Source of the DNA: Amblyornis subalaris
Taxonomy: Eukaryota > Chordata > Aves > Passeriformes > Ptilonorhynchidae
NCBI GenBank assembly: GCA_018881555.1
Contig: JACAXG010000033.1
Location: forward strand, 6,654,979 to 6,718,978
Direction of reading: 5' to 3'
DNA: 64,000 nucleotides
Below the pieces are notes generated by a model. The model had not been told where the DNA came from, made no database searches, and saw nothing but the letters and a program-made list of their open reading frames with translations. The translations under genes were made by a program, and so were the position numbers. The number at the start of each line of letters is the position of its first letter. The first letter of the stretch is position 1. This document shows positions 1 to 12,451 of the stretch, in pieces.

Positions 1-2282
1 ATCTTTTCGTCTGAGATTCATCCTGAGAAGAAAAGGAATTGAGGTTAATTTATTTAGCATATAGAGTGAGTACAAACCATAATGAAATTCATCTCCATGT
101 GGAATTGCAAACTGTATTCCTGACTACTTCTGTAGTCATTAGGCATTTTTCCTCAAACAATACTCCAGAAGAGATGATAACAATCAGGGTCTGTGTAAGT
201 TCTGTAGAATTTTTTTTGAAACCTACAGAATTTAATAGGAAGTGGGATAGTGTCTACAAGAAGCTACAGGTTTACAAGTCAGAAAAGCTTATCTATGTCA
301 TTTAACATAGTTAAAATAAGGTAGTTTATGATTGTCTAATTGAATTCTACAAATAATTTTTGAGAATTTTTATATTTTGTTTGTCTAGTGAAGACGGATA
401 TTATTTGTTTAGGAAAAAAACAACTACTATTAAAAATATGCTGTTTTCAACCTGCCCACTCTTAGCATACATTCTGCTTATCAAATATAAAATTAGTTTG
501 TATCTTGTACATCATNCATTAAGTGGGTGCTTCATGGCATCAGTGAATTTCAACATATGTTGTTTAATGACCCGTAGCTGTCCCGATTTACAGCATAACC
601 GTCTTTTATATTTATATTTGAAAACAGTTTCTGGTTGACAAGAGGCACAAAATATGCCTGAAAACTGAAAAGAAGTGATGGTTAGACTCTCAGGGGTCTA
701 ATAACCCTTTCCTCAACCATTCCTCTGGCTTATTTTTTTGTGTAACTATTTAGGACAAGATCCATTTTCCCTCTTCCCCTTGCACAGTGAAGCTCTGACT
801 TCAGCTGATGACACTGTAGTGATAATTTTGTTGTTTCTAGCAAATAGATAAGGCTTTTGGAAGAAGACAGTTTTATCCCCTGTGACTGCTTTCAGAGGCA
901 GAGGACATAACCTCCCAGCACCTAGATTAAAGGTCCTGCAAGAAAAAAGATATCAAGCAATTCACCCACTCTAAGCAATCGTCTCAGGCAAATAAAAGAC
1001 ATTTCAGTGCTCTCAGCTGTTGCCAAAACCTCAGCAACGTGGATGCTGCTTTTATCGTTAGCACTCATCAAACTTCAGAGAAGATGGAAAGGATTTTGAA
1101 GTTCCTAATTTCATGAGGGAATGGAGGTAATAAATTCACAGATCATTTGAGTGACTAAATAAAGACAGCTGGCTGACTTTGGGATAAAAATGAAAAGAGT
1201 TTCATATGTTGTTTGTCCTTTAATAATTGTCAGGAAATAACAGAAAAAAAGCCTTGCTGGTAGGGTCCACTTAGAGACCAGAGACATCCTGGGGGAAGGA
1301 TCTGGAAAATCTAAACAAAGCTCTTCTTGCTGAAGAACCAGCTGCAGTGTTCATGTTACTGTAGCTGTAGNTAACAGCAGATGGGGAAAAACAAGAAGAA
1401 AAGTTTCTGTGGAGTAGCCCACTAAATGCAGTCTGGTTTACAGACAGGGACAGATGAAGTGAGACATGGTCCATCTCTGCCAACCAATCTGCTTTCAGTG
1501 TGTTTGGTACTGGTGATGGCACAAGTAATCCAGGTTACAGCTAATGCATGTACAGATGAGACAATGGAGGTAAAGCAAAGCATGTCAGTATTTAAATTAT
1601 TGTTATATATGTGCACCACTGTCCCCCACCAAAAAAAAACAACCACCCCAAAGTCACCCTTCTTACTTTTCCCAGCAAACATGGAGAGAGAAAACCACAA
1701 ACCATTTTTCTTGAGCACTTGTGAGTTGGAAACAGAAGCAGAAAGATAGATAATGCTCTGGGGCAGCATACCTCACTCTTACAGCAAAGTCAGAAGTTTA
1801 GATGCTCTCAGAGCATCTAGAAGAGCTGTGTACATACAAACTGCAAGGCAGATATATTTCTCTGTTTAATTGTAAAGAAAGGAGAGATAAGAAGACAATT
1901 ACCCTCTAAATCTGGTAAAGAAAACGAAGAGCTTTTTGCTGCTCTGACTCCTCTGAGAAGAGAAAGTGTAATCTTAACTGTGGATGTGATTTTTACAAAG
2001 TCTGCTTTGGACCCCAGGATTAATCAGGACAACTGGTTGTCCTATTAAGCTTCAGAAAAGAGGAAGACACAGGGTTGCTGACAGACAGTCAGGCACCTGC
2101 CAGGTAGTATGGAGGAACTGAACCAGTGGGTGCTTTTTTCTCTCCCCCACTTTGAGTGTACTGTGACAGATGGCATTTAGAATTGATTGGCATATCTTAG
2201 AGGGTTTGCGCTAATTTGAATTATCTTTCAGATTTATCATATAAAACACTGAAGTGAATGGTGTGACTAGAATCAACTCACT
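1..2282. other. Unique AT-rich non-coding stretch
   Basis: No recognisable gene, transposon end or RNA gene is visible here. The short open frames lack any family resemblance and several contain ambiguous bases. I see ordinary AT-rich vertebrate intergenic or intronic sequence. Confidence 0.6.
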
Positions 2283-2331
2283 GAGAAAGAAAAAAGAAAG
2301 AAANAAAGAAAGAAAGAAAAAGAAAAGAAAA
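2283..2331. repeat. (GAAA)n purine microsatellite
   Basis: About 49 bases of almost pure purine made of GAAA-type units, with one N inside. It is a simple sequence repeat. The open frame on the opposite strand is a poly-Phe/Ser artefact of the repeat. Confidence 0.85.
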
Positions 2332-4571
2332 CCCACTTTGAAAAATTCCCAAAATCTGACTGCGCAGAGTCTAAAAGGGTGAATTAGAGTGTCATCTGAA
2401 GATACGTGCACTACAGCTTGGGAGAAGTTGTGTAGTGTTGTCAGTTTGCGGCCTTACAAGGTGACTATATCAAAAGTCCTTCAGATGGCTATCAAAGACA
2501 AATGGTCTATTTAAGCAAATCTATTTTCAGAAAAAAAGAGGGTAGTATACAGTATACAAAGCTATTTCTTCTTGATCAAAATTTGCCTGAAATGATTGAC
2601 TTAAATAAACCACAGATGAGAGAGAGGATTGCATAGCATTCCCATCTTCTATTTGTATTAAGTCTTAATTTTTCTGGGGTGAATATTTTGCATAACACTC
2701 TGCACTTCTATTTTACTATAAGCCAGTTTGGTTCATATTCAAATAAGGTGCTGTAGATTTGCTCTTGCTGCTGGCTTATCAGAAAGGAAAACCCACTCAC
2801 CCAGGAGGTCATAAGATCATTTTAGAAGTCAGGGAGAAGGAAGCAGGAGGAAGCCTTATTACAGCTGGTAATTAGAAGCAGTGACAGCAGCACAAAGCTG
2901 CTTCTTCGGCTCCTAAGCTCAAGGAGTACACTTGGGAGAATAAAATGTAAGTGCTTGTCAGGGATATCAGTGAAGTTGCCCTATTCCTGCAGAGGTCTCA
3001 CAATGCAGACCCAGCGGTGTCCCAGCAAGGGTCCTGGCACCATCCCAGTCCTGCCACTGGCATCCCTCCCCTCCTGTCAGCTCTGCAAGGCAGGTCACCG
3101 CCTCCTGTCCTCCTGCTCTCTGCTGCCAGCAGCAAAGGGACAATATTGCTCGGCCCGGCGCCAGTTGCCTGGTGCGATGGTGTTGGATCAGCTCCTCACC
3201 TGACATAAGCCAGGCAGAAGGAAAGTAGAGAATGTTCTGAAAGGTGAGAAGAAACAAGAAGAAGGTGACAGCAACCTGGCGAAGTGTCCAGACTGGGAGA
3301 GGGGGGAGAGGGAGTCAAAACTGGGAGGGTCACCTTGAGGCAAAGCGCCCACTTCTCACAGCACAGTGAGAGGTGGTTATTTGTCTTTTGTGAGGACTTT
3401 ACTTGGCCCAGAGAAAGGAAGAGAGAGATTGGTTTTTAAAATATGTAATTTTCTGGTAATTAAACATTTCATAAAGTAAATATTACCACTTTAAAGTAGA
3501 TTTCATGTTCACAGGAAAGCAAACTTGATGATTTTATCAGCATTCTGCTACAATATCTATGCTGAAAACATTCTCCTAAAGCCATGGAGATGATCCTGAA
3601 CTGAACTTTCTACTCAACACTTTCATCTTCTAGGATCTTCTTGACAGACAGACTGCCAGTTGTCGGAGTGTCTGTCAACTGTGAAAGCTAGCAGCATATG
3701 CTGAGACAAGCTGGTAAGGGCAGGGTAGGAGAGATGACTTCTCTGTTTATAAAACAGGAGCTCGGTAAAGTGACTACAGCAACTCTCAGGAGAAACAGAT
3801 GCAGCTGAAGGTATGAAAACAAGGCAGTCTAAAGTACTGCAGGGAAATTCATATAATGCACAAAGCAAAGTGTCCTAATTCATCTTTAGAACTAAATAGT
3901 GCTCTGTTTTCTGTCTGATGATTCACTGTTATTATGCACATTATTGTTTACAGCTAATGATTACTTAGCCTATCACTCTGTCAGGTCTCTACAGTGCAGG
4001 TCGTATTGTCAATGCTTAATGGGTGTTACTGCTTAGACGAGGGATTTACCCTTTCAGTGTTTGCAGCCTGGTATGTCAGAAAGCAAAGCAAAGCTGCTTC
4101 AATATTACTGAACAGACGTTTACATCTAATGAACCACCTAATGCTTGCTCTTTGAAATAGGAAATGTCAAGATTTGAAACATTCCGTCAGAACCCTTCAA
4201 GTCTTTCTCTGTGGTCATTCCTGTGCACCTTTTTTCTCCCATGTAGCTCTTCAACAGATGGTGTTATTTAAGTTGTCTTCTTAAAATTGGGGAAGATCAA
4301 AAGAATTAAGACACATGGCCTACTGTCTCCAATGATCTCCTTTGGCAAGCAGGTTATCATCTCCATTTTTTTGCAGTATTTGGAAGCTATCTTGTGTTCC
4401 AGGATTAATTTGGGCCACATCCAGACTGACCTATGGCCTTATGCCATCCAGAACGTAGGACCCTAATACCCCCAGCCTTGCAGTCATGCACCAGTTTTAT
4501 TGCCCTTGGACTGAAGCATTCAGATTTGTCTCTGAAGAGTGGAAAAATGTAGAAATGATCGCAGCAGTGAT
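2332..4571. other. Non-coding stretch with a GC-rich patch
   Basis: Mostly unique sequence. Around 2985-3210 the composition becomes clearly more GC-rich, and several frames stay open on both strands. Overlapping open frames on both strands are expected from base composition, and none resembles a known protein. I did not recognise a repeat family in the patch. Confidence 0.5.
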
Positions 4572-5005
4572 ATAGAATGACAGAAAGATTTGGGTTGGAA
4601 GGGATCAAGACAATAGAGTTCAGTCCCCCTGGCCTTGGGCAGGAACACCTTCCACTAGACCATCCATGCTAAAAACCCCATCCAACCAGGCCTTGAACAC
4701 TTCCACGGATGGAGTATCCACAGCTTCTCAGGACCACCTGTTCCAGTGCCTTGTCACCCTCATAGTAAAGAATTTCTTCCTTATATCTAATCTAAATCTA
4801 CCCTCTTTTGGTTTAAAGCCATTCTCCCTTGCTTTAACTCTACATGCCCTTGTAAAAAGTCCCTCTCCAGCTCTCTTGTAGCCCCTTTAGGTTTTGGAAG
4901 GCTGCTATAAGGTCTCCCTGGAGCCTTTTGTTCTCCAGACTGAACAACCCCAGCTCTCTTGGCCTGTCTTGAGAGGAGAGGTGCTCATGCCCTCCGGAGC
5001 ACCTC
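4572..5005 (-). mobile_element. CR1 LINE 3' end, truncated
   Basis: The plus strand reads as the reverse complement of a bird CR1 LINE 3' end. It begins with a decayed ATAGAATGA tail remnant and GGGTTGGAAGGGATC. It then has the blocks seen in CR1: CTTCCACTAGACCA, CCAACCAGGCCTTGAACACT, CACCTGTTCCAGTGCCT, AAGGTCTCCCTGGAGCC and CTCCAGACTGAACAACCCCA. CR1 elements are non-LTR retrotransposons that are usually truncated at the 5' end, as here. Only about 430 bp of the 3' portion remains and no coding capacity is left. Confidence 0.93.
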
Positions 5006-7016
5006 TGATACAAATGCAAAGGTTATGTGGAGCCAACTCACGATAACATCTGCACTCCATCTAGAGCATTGCTGGCTGCTGCTGCTAAGGATGTTAATCT
5101 CTTGACCTAACGAGTAAATGTTTGCCAGGTGTCTCCATTTGTGCATTCAGGTTGGAACAATAAGTTTATGATGCAACACTAGAAATATGGTACCAAACTG
5201 TTCTATCAGGGCAGCTTGTACGTCTTGTTGACGAAGTTATCATGGAGATTTTGTGACATTGATATGAAGTAATGCCTGCTTGGGTTATCAAAATTCCCCA
5301 AGGAAAGGGAAATTCTTCCTCCTTTTCTGGAGCAGAATTTCAGTAACGCTTGTAACTCATTATTACCTCGAAGTACATAACCAGGGAAGGGTTAGAAACC
5401 TAACAACATCAAAAGACAGTTTACAGCTATTTACTTGAAGAGGCTTATCAAGGCATGCTTAACAGAAAGTTTTCAAATCCACTGCATTTGGGAATTTATC
5501 ATTAGACAGCAATGTCACATTTTAATGAGTGAAATTATTTAATGCATGTACAGTGCTTTGAAGATATGAAATGCTATTTAAATTATGGGAAGTCAAATCA
5601 AGGTAAACAATACAGGCTGAGCAATGGGGGAAGAAATATTTTTATGTAGTGATACATTGGCTTCATGTCCAAAGAAATTCTATGTACTGCTTGATCAGTG
5701 GAGAGTCCTCTATCACCTTTTGGGTTGGAATATTCTCATATTACTCTTGTTAACCTTGGACTGAAAACCAAAGCATCAGCTTTTTTTGTAGATTGCATAA
5801 TTTCTGTTCCATTTTATCAAAAGAAAAAAGCTGCTTCTGCTTTCTCTTTTATAATGCATGTTTCACTAAGGGAACTTTGGCAAAATGATGTGACATTATG
5901 AAAAAGTCAGCTAGGATTTGAGGTGATTATTATCTCAGTTATAACACTGATTTCTGCAGCTTTTTTTTTTTAATTAGTCTGTTTAGGGAAACACACATTT
6001 GGGGATTAAATGATGCTTGGAATAAAACATCGAATGTGCCATTAAAGACAACTGATATATCTTAAGAACAAAGTGGATAAAAAAAATGAGGTGTTTAAAA
6101 GAAAAAATATGAGAAATGTTTGCATTTTTGGTTGAATTTTCATCTTAAGAAGTTTGACAACACAATAACCTGGTGAAAATTCTGGAAAATACCTTTAAAT
6201 TTTATACAATAAATTTTCCTTTTATAAAAGCAGATGTATTTTACTGATATAAAATTGATTGGCTCATAAATATTCTTTTTCAGTGTTTGCAATGGAAATT
6301 CCTAGTCATCATGGCTGACCTGGTGTAGTACTTATGAAAATTCTGCTTCAGATGGGAGGCTGCGTTACAGAACTTCCAGAACTCACTTCCAATCAACAGT
6401 TCTGATTTTAAGATACTCAATCTTTTACTTAAAACCACAAATAAATACAAATACATGCCAGATGTCAAGGCATCTGCACAGATAGTCCAAGGATGTTCCT
6501 TAGTGCTACAGATAAGGTGCTCTATCTATTGGTCTTGCTAAAAGTAGAAATGCATAAATGCCCTCAAAGATAGCAGTAGATTCGTGCTCTGCCTCATCGT
6601 AAAAGCAAGTATGTATATTTGGTGGGTAACTTGGCATTTTTTTTAACATACTTTTGAGCTCTCAAACACTTTCCTATAGAATCAAACNTGAGCTTTGCTA
6701 AAGAAAACAGAGGCCTTCTCGCAATCAGTTGCTTATTCTTCAGGTATCTTCCTTTGATCCTTTAGTGTTTCTAGATCTTGAAGCCAAAGTAGATTATAGG
6801 TACTTAGTGCTGTTATTATGATCTAAGGGAAAGAGAGTGCATTGTGCCATAACACCTAATGTACATTCATTGTAAGTCTGTGAATCGTTCAGCAGCGTGC
6901 TTCTATTGTGCTAGTGGAAGTTTCTGTGTCTAAATTAAAGCTGGAAACATCCCCTTTATATTTGTTTAGGTAAGACTAGAACTAGAAGCCATTGTTGTTT
7001 TTATCAGTCCCAGCAA
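5006..7016. other. Unique AT-rich non-coding stretch
   Basis: No gene or repeat family was recognised. The sequence is AT-rich with short T and A runs and only short open frames. Confidence 0.55.
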
Positions 7017-7021
7017 CTACT

Positions 7022-8142
7022 TGTGGCGGGATGACCCTGGCTGGGTGCCAGATGCCCACCCAAGCAACTCTAGGACTCACCTCCTCAGCTGCATAGGGGA
7101 GAGAAAATACAATGAAAGGCTCATCAGCTAAGATAAGGACAGGGAGAGATCACTGAGCGGTTTGTGTCAAGAGCAAAACAGAGGGAACTGTTTTCCCCTC
7201 AACTTAGGGAAATGAATTGAATTTATTACCAATCAAATCAGAGTAGGGTAATGAGAAATAAAACCAAAGCTTAAAAACACCTTCACTCCACTCCCCCTTG
7301 TTCCAGGGCTCCCAATTTTCTCTACCTCCAACCTCCCAGCAGTGCAGGAGGGTGCAGAATTGGTGCTGTGGTCAGTTCATTACATATTGTCTCTGCCACT
7401 CCCCTCTACAGGGGAAGGCTTCTTCACACTTTTTCCCTGCTCCAGTGTGGGATCTCTTCCATGGGAGACAGCCTTCCACAAACTTTTCCAATATTAGTCC
7501 TTCCCACGTGCTGCAGTTCATCATGATCTGCTCCAGTGTGGTCCCTCCCATGGGGTGCAGTACTTCAGGAACAGACTGCTCCAGTGTGGATCCACCACTG
7601 GGTCACAAGTCCTGCCAGCAAACCTGCTCCAAGGTGGGCACTCTCTCCACAGGACCACACATCCTGCAAGGAGCCTGCTGCAGTGTGGACTTCCCATGGC
7701 ATCACAGCCTCCTTTGGGCTTCTACCTGCTCTGGTGTGGGGTTCTCCGTGGGCTACAGATGCATCTCTGTTCCACTGTGGGCTTTCATAGGCTGCAGGGG
7801 CACAGCTGTCTCACCACGATCTCCACTACAGGCTCCAGGGGAATCTCTGATACAGGAACTGGAGCATCTCCTCCCCCTCCTTCACTGACCCTGCTGTTTG
7901 CATGGTTGTTTCTGTCATATATTCTCACTCCTCTCTCTGGCTGCAGTTGCTGCTATTTTTTGCCCCTTCTCAAGTACATTATCCCAAAGGTGTTACTACC
8001 ATCACTGAGGGGCTCAGCCTTGACCAGTGGTGGGTTTGTCTTGGAGCCAGCCGGCATTGGGGGGACCTTCCAGCATCTTCTCACAGAAGCTACCCCTGTA
8101 GCCTCCCCTGCTGCCAAAACNTGGCCACATAAATCCAATACA
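7022..8142 (+). mobile_element. Solo LTR, 1.1-kb avian ERV family, copy 1
   Basis: The element starts TGTGGCGGGATG and ends CCAATACA, so it has the TG...CA termini of a retroviral LTR. It aligns along most of its length with the reverse complement of 16976-18061, which defines a repeat family. An imperfect 5-bp target duplication flanks it (CTACT at 7017-7021, CTGCT at 8143-8147). The middle holds several imperfect 41-51 bp tandem units. No gag, pol or env sequence lies on either side, so it is a solo LTR. Open frames up to 225 codons across it (7298-8232) are repeat-derived and not host genes. Family membership is firm from the second copy. The exact ends are inferred. Confidence 0.88.
7437..7815 (+). 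repeat. Internal tandem units within LTR copy 1
   Basis: Imperfect units each begin CTGCTCCAGTGTGG or a close variant, with starts near 7437, 7528, 7576, 7624, 7675, 7726 and 7767. The later spacings are 48, 48, 51, 51 and 41 bp. Similar units occur in the inverted copy at 16976-18061, so they belong to the LTR family and did not arise locally. Their place in the long U3-like part suggests duplicated promoter or enhancer modules, which is an inference. Confidence 0.8.
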
Positions 8143-8147
8143 CTGCT

Positions 8148-10346
8148 CTCTAACACAGGAAAAAATACAAACACAAATTATGCAGGGACTACATGGGCCA
8201 CAACTGTACTGGAGAACGTATTGAGACAGTAGAGAATATAACACAAAAAAGCTACCCCTAAAAAAGACTGGTAGGTGCTACTGTGCTGTGGCTTATACTA
8301 TGTGATTTACAGAAGCGCAGATCCTGCAGGGCAATTTGGAGTCCTGCTCAGGGCATCTGCAGGGAACAGAGGGAGTTTGGCAGTGGAAAATGCTCACTTA
8401 TTGATGACATTCAGAGCTTTAATGCCTAGTCAATGTTGCAGGGCTATGACTCTTTTCTCTTTGACTTCACCCTTTAGATCACANGCTGATAACAGAGCAG
8501 AAATCAGTTATTTCTTTTTAAGGCGTTAGTCCTGGAAAGACTATGGTTTTCGCTTTTTTTGTATTGTAGCCTAACAAGTAAATCACCGATCCAGCAGACT
8601 GGCCATGTGTTGCCTTTGAAATCCTCTTTTTCCTATAGCTTTACACCCCGCCAGGGTGGAAGGGAAGAGATGGGGACTACTTTATATAGATTTAGTTGAG
8701 GCTATTCCACTCAACAGTAACACTGAGACACAGAAGAGCAGCCACTACGAGCCTATGGACTTACAGCTGACACAGCCACCTCCCACCTGGAGAGAGAGGA
8801 GAGAAGCCCTGGAAGCTCTTGTCATCAAGATTTATAATGTATGTTACACTGAAACACATATTAAATACAACACATAAATAGTTCTTCAGTCATGCTGAAG
8901 GGGGCCAGAATAGAGCTTGTTACATGATTTGAAAGATATTGGCAAAGTTTTCAAGGCAAGCCAGTGTAATGTCTCTCTGTAGTAGATCTGCTTCTGCTAT
9001 GCACAAAAGCCATAGACATTACTTTTTTCTTATGTGAGCACCAAAACCATTCTTTTCAATATAGCAATATTGATCCTACCTCTGGGAATGGCTGGGCAAG
9101 CTGCATTAAGGGAACTGTACTGCTTGGAAAAACTGATAACTTGTCTCTTAGGCTCATGCTGTTAAATGAGATGAATAAAGCCTATTTAGGATGCTAAAGA
9201 GGAGCTTACCAGCAAAAAGTTGACAGAAGCAGCACTATTTCCTGTCTGATTTTCATGTAAAAGGGCAGAATATCTGAAATCTAATAGAATGAGACAGGTG
9301 TGGGTGTAGTGTACACAGCAGCATTTGAACAGTTCTAAAACCCACTGAATACTAAAAAATATCAAGCTGATCTTTTAACAAGTTACAGTGGCTGATCCTT
9401 TCTAAACTCTTCAGTTATTGCATATGTTGTCCACCCTGTGCTTTGCATTGTATGTGGGTTTGGTGGAGAATGGAGAGGAAAACTCGTGTGTTGCTAAATC
9501 CCTGTCCAGCTCCTTTCCTATGTAGGTGATGTCAGAAAGTGGATTTGGTTACTGAATCAGTGGCATCTTCTGGATGAAAAAAAACCCTCACAAACCAAAC
9601 CAGTAACACCACATTCTGTTGGTAGATGCATGGGAAATCCATTATTGCACAAATCATTCAGATTAGCAAGGTGTGCAGCAAAGCACCAGAGCTAGAGCTC
9701 AGCTAAGAATCATCTTCCAGTATGAGGATGGCTCTAGTATTGTGTACCAGCAGCTCCACCACTGAAATACAGAAGACCCAAATCCTCGCCTGTGCTGACA
9801 TTAAGGAGTCCTTTTGGGAAGAGGATGAGCAGGAAAGCTGAGTGAGATAGCAGGACAGAAAGTTCGTTGTCACCCAGCACTACAAATAACCTGGCCCTCA
9901 TAAAGGAAACATCTTTAGCTAAGAACAAAAGTAGATGAGTAGGACATAAGTAGAAAGGCTCAAATGAATCAAATTTGACTCTCAGTGAAATTACTTCATA
10001 CGANTCTCTTTACAATTGGCTCTTCACTCAGCCCCTTCCCGGCTGGAATATTAAGATTAAATATTACATTACAAATTTGATGAGGAGAATAAAACATGGA
10101 TGCATGAAATATGGTAGAGTCTATGAAATCCCCAAAACCTGAGTGAGATAAAGATCTGCACACTGCTTTTGTAAGCAAGCACCCAAACTTGGCTGCAAAT
10201 CTTACAGAAAAAAACAAACTCATTCCATTAGACCCTCAGACATCGATCCATACTATAGACCTAGAAAGCTCTTCTCTATTATCCCTAGAAAACNAGTTTG
10301 AAATGTATTCAATCCAGAGTGGCTTTAATCCTGCATTGCTTTGACC
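8148..10346. other. Unique non-coding stretch
   Basis: No gene, RNA or transposon boundary was recognised between the 1.1-kb LTR and the SINE. Open frames are short and do not resemble known proteins. Confidence 0.5.
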
Positions 10347-10800
10347 CTGAGATTAACTCTGTTGGTTAGAGCATTGTCGCACTTGGACACGAAAGAACCA
10401 TGCAGACTCAGCTCTGTCAAGACAAGAAGCAAGAAGGGGGCCAGAAGACCCCGAGCTCGTTTATTTATATGTTCTTAGAAACCACCGTGGGTTGGAGGGT
10501 GAGGTTACCACCCCTCAATCACACTGGTCAAAGGAAAAATCCATCAAACGTCTCCGCCTAGCAGAATGGAATGCAAACAATAAAAGACGGTTAGCAAAAC
10601 ATGGCTATCTTTATAGAAAGTGCGTGAGAACTCTGTTACAGAAATGAAAAACATCGAAGAACTGCAAAACTCAGGGCGACAGAGCATGGAGCTAACAATG
10701 CCAAAGTCATGGATCTGATCCCTGTATGGGCCAGTCACTTAAGAGGTGGACTTGATGATGTTTGTGGGTTCCTTCCAACTCAGAATATTCTGTGATCCTA
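10347..10800 (+). mobile_element. tRNA-Ile-derived SINE with CR1-like tail, interrupted
   Basis: The left part (10347-10374) resembles the first 28 bases of tRNA-Ile, including the A-box-like TTAACTCTGTTGG at 10353-10365. The head resumes after the inserted LTR with GGAGCTAACAATGCC, a B-box-like GGATCTGATCC at 10711-10721, and GGGCCA at 10729-10734. The tail includes GGACTTGATGATG, TTCCTTCCAACTCAGAATAT and TCTGTGATCC, matching a CR1 3' end. This structure matches the passerine SINE known as TguSINE1, which has a tRNA-Ile head and a CR1 tail. It is transcribed by Pol III in principle, but this copy is mutated and split, so it is presumably dead. One copy of the LTR target duplication lies on each side of the break inside the tRNA head. 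Confidence 0.85.
10375..10681 (-). mobile_element. Solo LTR (307 bp) inserted in the SINE, 6-bp TSD
   Basis: On the minus strand the element begins TGTCGCCCTGAG and ends AAGTGCGACA, with a perfect 6-bp terminal inverted repeat TGTCGC/GCGACA. It is flanked by a perfect 6-bp direct duplication GAGCAT at 10369-10374 and 10682-10687, which is itself part of the SINE tRNA head. A TATAAATAAA-like stretch on the minus strand at 10460-10469 combines a TATA-like and an AATAAA signal. Length, termini and a 6-bp duplication fit a class II (ERVK-like or alpharetrovirus-like) avian LTR. There is no internal viral sequence, so it is a solo LTR. Confidence 0.88.
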
Positions 10801-12451
10801 ATGGATTTTATTAACAGGATGCTCAATCTCAAGGGCAGTTGGGGTGGGGAGCTACTATCAATAGCTGCTGCATCAGGTGGTATTCTATAGATTTATTTCA
10901 GATCCCTAGTTTATGGCAAAGATGTGGTTCACATGTATTCTGACCCCCCAACCCTTCCCTGAATTAATCCATCAGAAAAGTATACAAAATGAAATTGCTC
11001 TGAAATGCAGAGGCCTTCCTTTGAAAAACTGGTTTTGTGTTAGTTAGTGATGCTGGTAAGTTAAGTATCTGCATTAAAGACTTGAATTCATGTAATTAAC
11101 AGCATATTCAAATGCACATTCTAGCTCCTACAGAATGAAAGAAGAGAGGAAAAATGGGTATACACTAATATTAATTAATTAGCCAAACAATTTTAATTAG
11201 GCAACTACCTAATTAGGTTTGGGACAATGAGGTTTCTTTTGCTCTATTTGTTAATATTTGCTTCCTTCATACCCAAGTCTATGTTAAGTACATGATCTCG
11301 GCTTATTTGCTGTATGTGTTTCAGGGAACCTGATAAGAAATTACCAGAGTTTCCAATGTGACAGAAAAGCATATTCTCTGAGATACTTACATAAATACCA
11401 TAATGAAATTTTCTTAACCTATTGGCTTTTTGTAGAAAAAAAAAGTCCTCTAGTTCCCTAGAAAACTGCAGAGTATCTGAAAGAACATGAGTGCCTGAAT
11501 AATTAATTATGTGTTTGATATAAAAGCATGAAGATGATTGTTTTCAATTTTGAATATAGTAATATAATGGAAGTTTTTGTCAATTATACTCAGAAGCTAC
11601 AAAGGATTTCCAAAGCATGAACAGTAATAATAAAATAAAACTGGTGATTACTCCTTAACTGTTATACTATGCCCCCATTCCCATGAAATTAGTTTTATTA
11701 GATAACTGCATAAAGATATTCAGAAATGTCAACAAGCTAGCAATTCAAATTGTTGAAATTAGTTTGCATTATAAAGCTGATAACCTTTGTCTGTCTTGTT
11801 GTGATTCTGTCTTTATCCTTGTACTTCATCAGTTCCTTTTATCTTCTCCTTTGCATTCACTGTCTCTCTTTAGTGCCTAAATCTAACTGTAGAGAATAGA
11901 GGCTTACATCCAAAGCTGATATTAGTTTTGCTGTAACCATCTTTAAAAGACAAAGGGAAGAAAATAAGGAACGCAACAATTAGTCCACTTAGCTCTTCAT
12001 AAGGAGACCATCTCTCTCCTGTTCTCACTTTGTTACCTATTCATCTCTACCTATAGTAAGTTTTTCCATGCTGTTGTCATTCCTGGACAGCTGGCAGAAA
12101 CCTATTTGCCTGGCATGCCTATTTTCTCAGTTGGGTTTTACTCCAGAATCAATGCATTTCTACACTTTGCAGAGCTTTACTTCCTCTGAATCTTGCTCCT
12201 GTCTAGGAGCCAGGAAGCCTATTACTATTTCATGACTCAGGGAACAAATTCTCAGGGAACTCTCTTTCAGCATTCTTCCTCAAAAGCCATTCTACTTTTC
12301 AAACTATCTCTTCTTTCTGATACTTGGAAAACTAAAAACTTCTCATTGTGTTTTATGAGCATTTAAGGGAAGTCCTATGAACCAGCCCAGAGTGCATGTT
12401 GGTGTAACTAGGAGCATCAAGGAAGGAGAGCAGGGCAGGTCACTTTCAATT
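10801..12451. other. Unique AT-rich stretch
   Basis: No gene was recognised. A cluster of TAATTA-type motifs lies at 11171-11218. The rest is AT-rich and without identified repeats. Confidence 0.5.

Noticed and set aside
7437..7815. Regularly spaced repeats resembling a CRISPR array
   Set aside because: The units are imperfect and contiguous, without distinct spacers, belong to an LTR family with another copy in the window, and the genome is vertebrate.
7298..8232. Open frames of 196 and 225 codons
   Set aside because: They lie inside and run past the end of the 1.1-kb solo LTR, overlap each other in different frames and follow the tandem units. They do not resemble any protein family.
10347..10734. 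A functional tRNA-Ile gene
   Set aside because: The tRNA-like head is interrupted by an LTR, mutated in the A and B boxes, and continues into a CR1-like tail, so it is a SINE.
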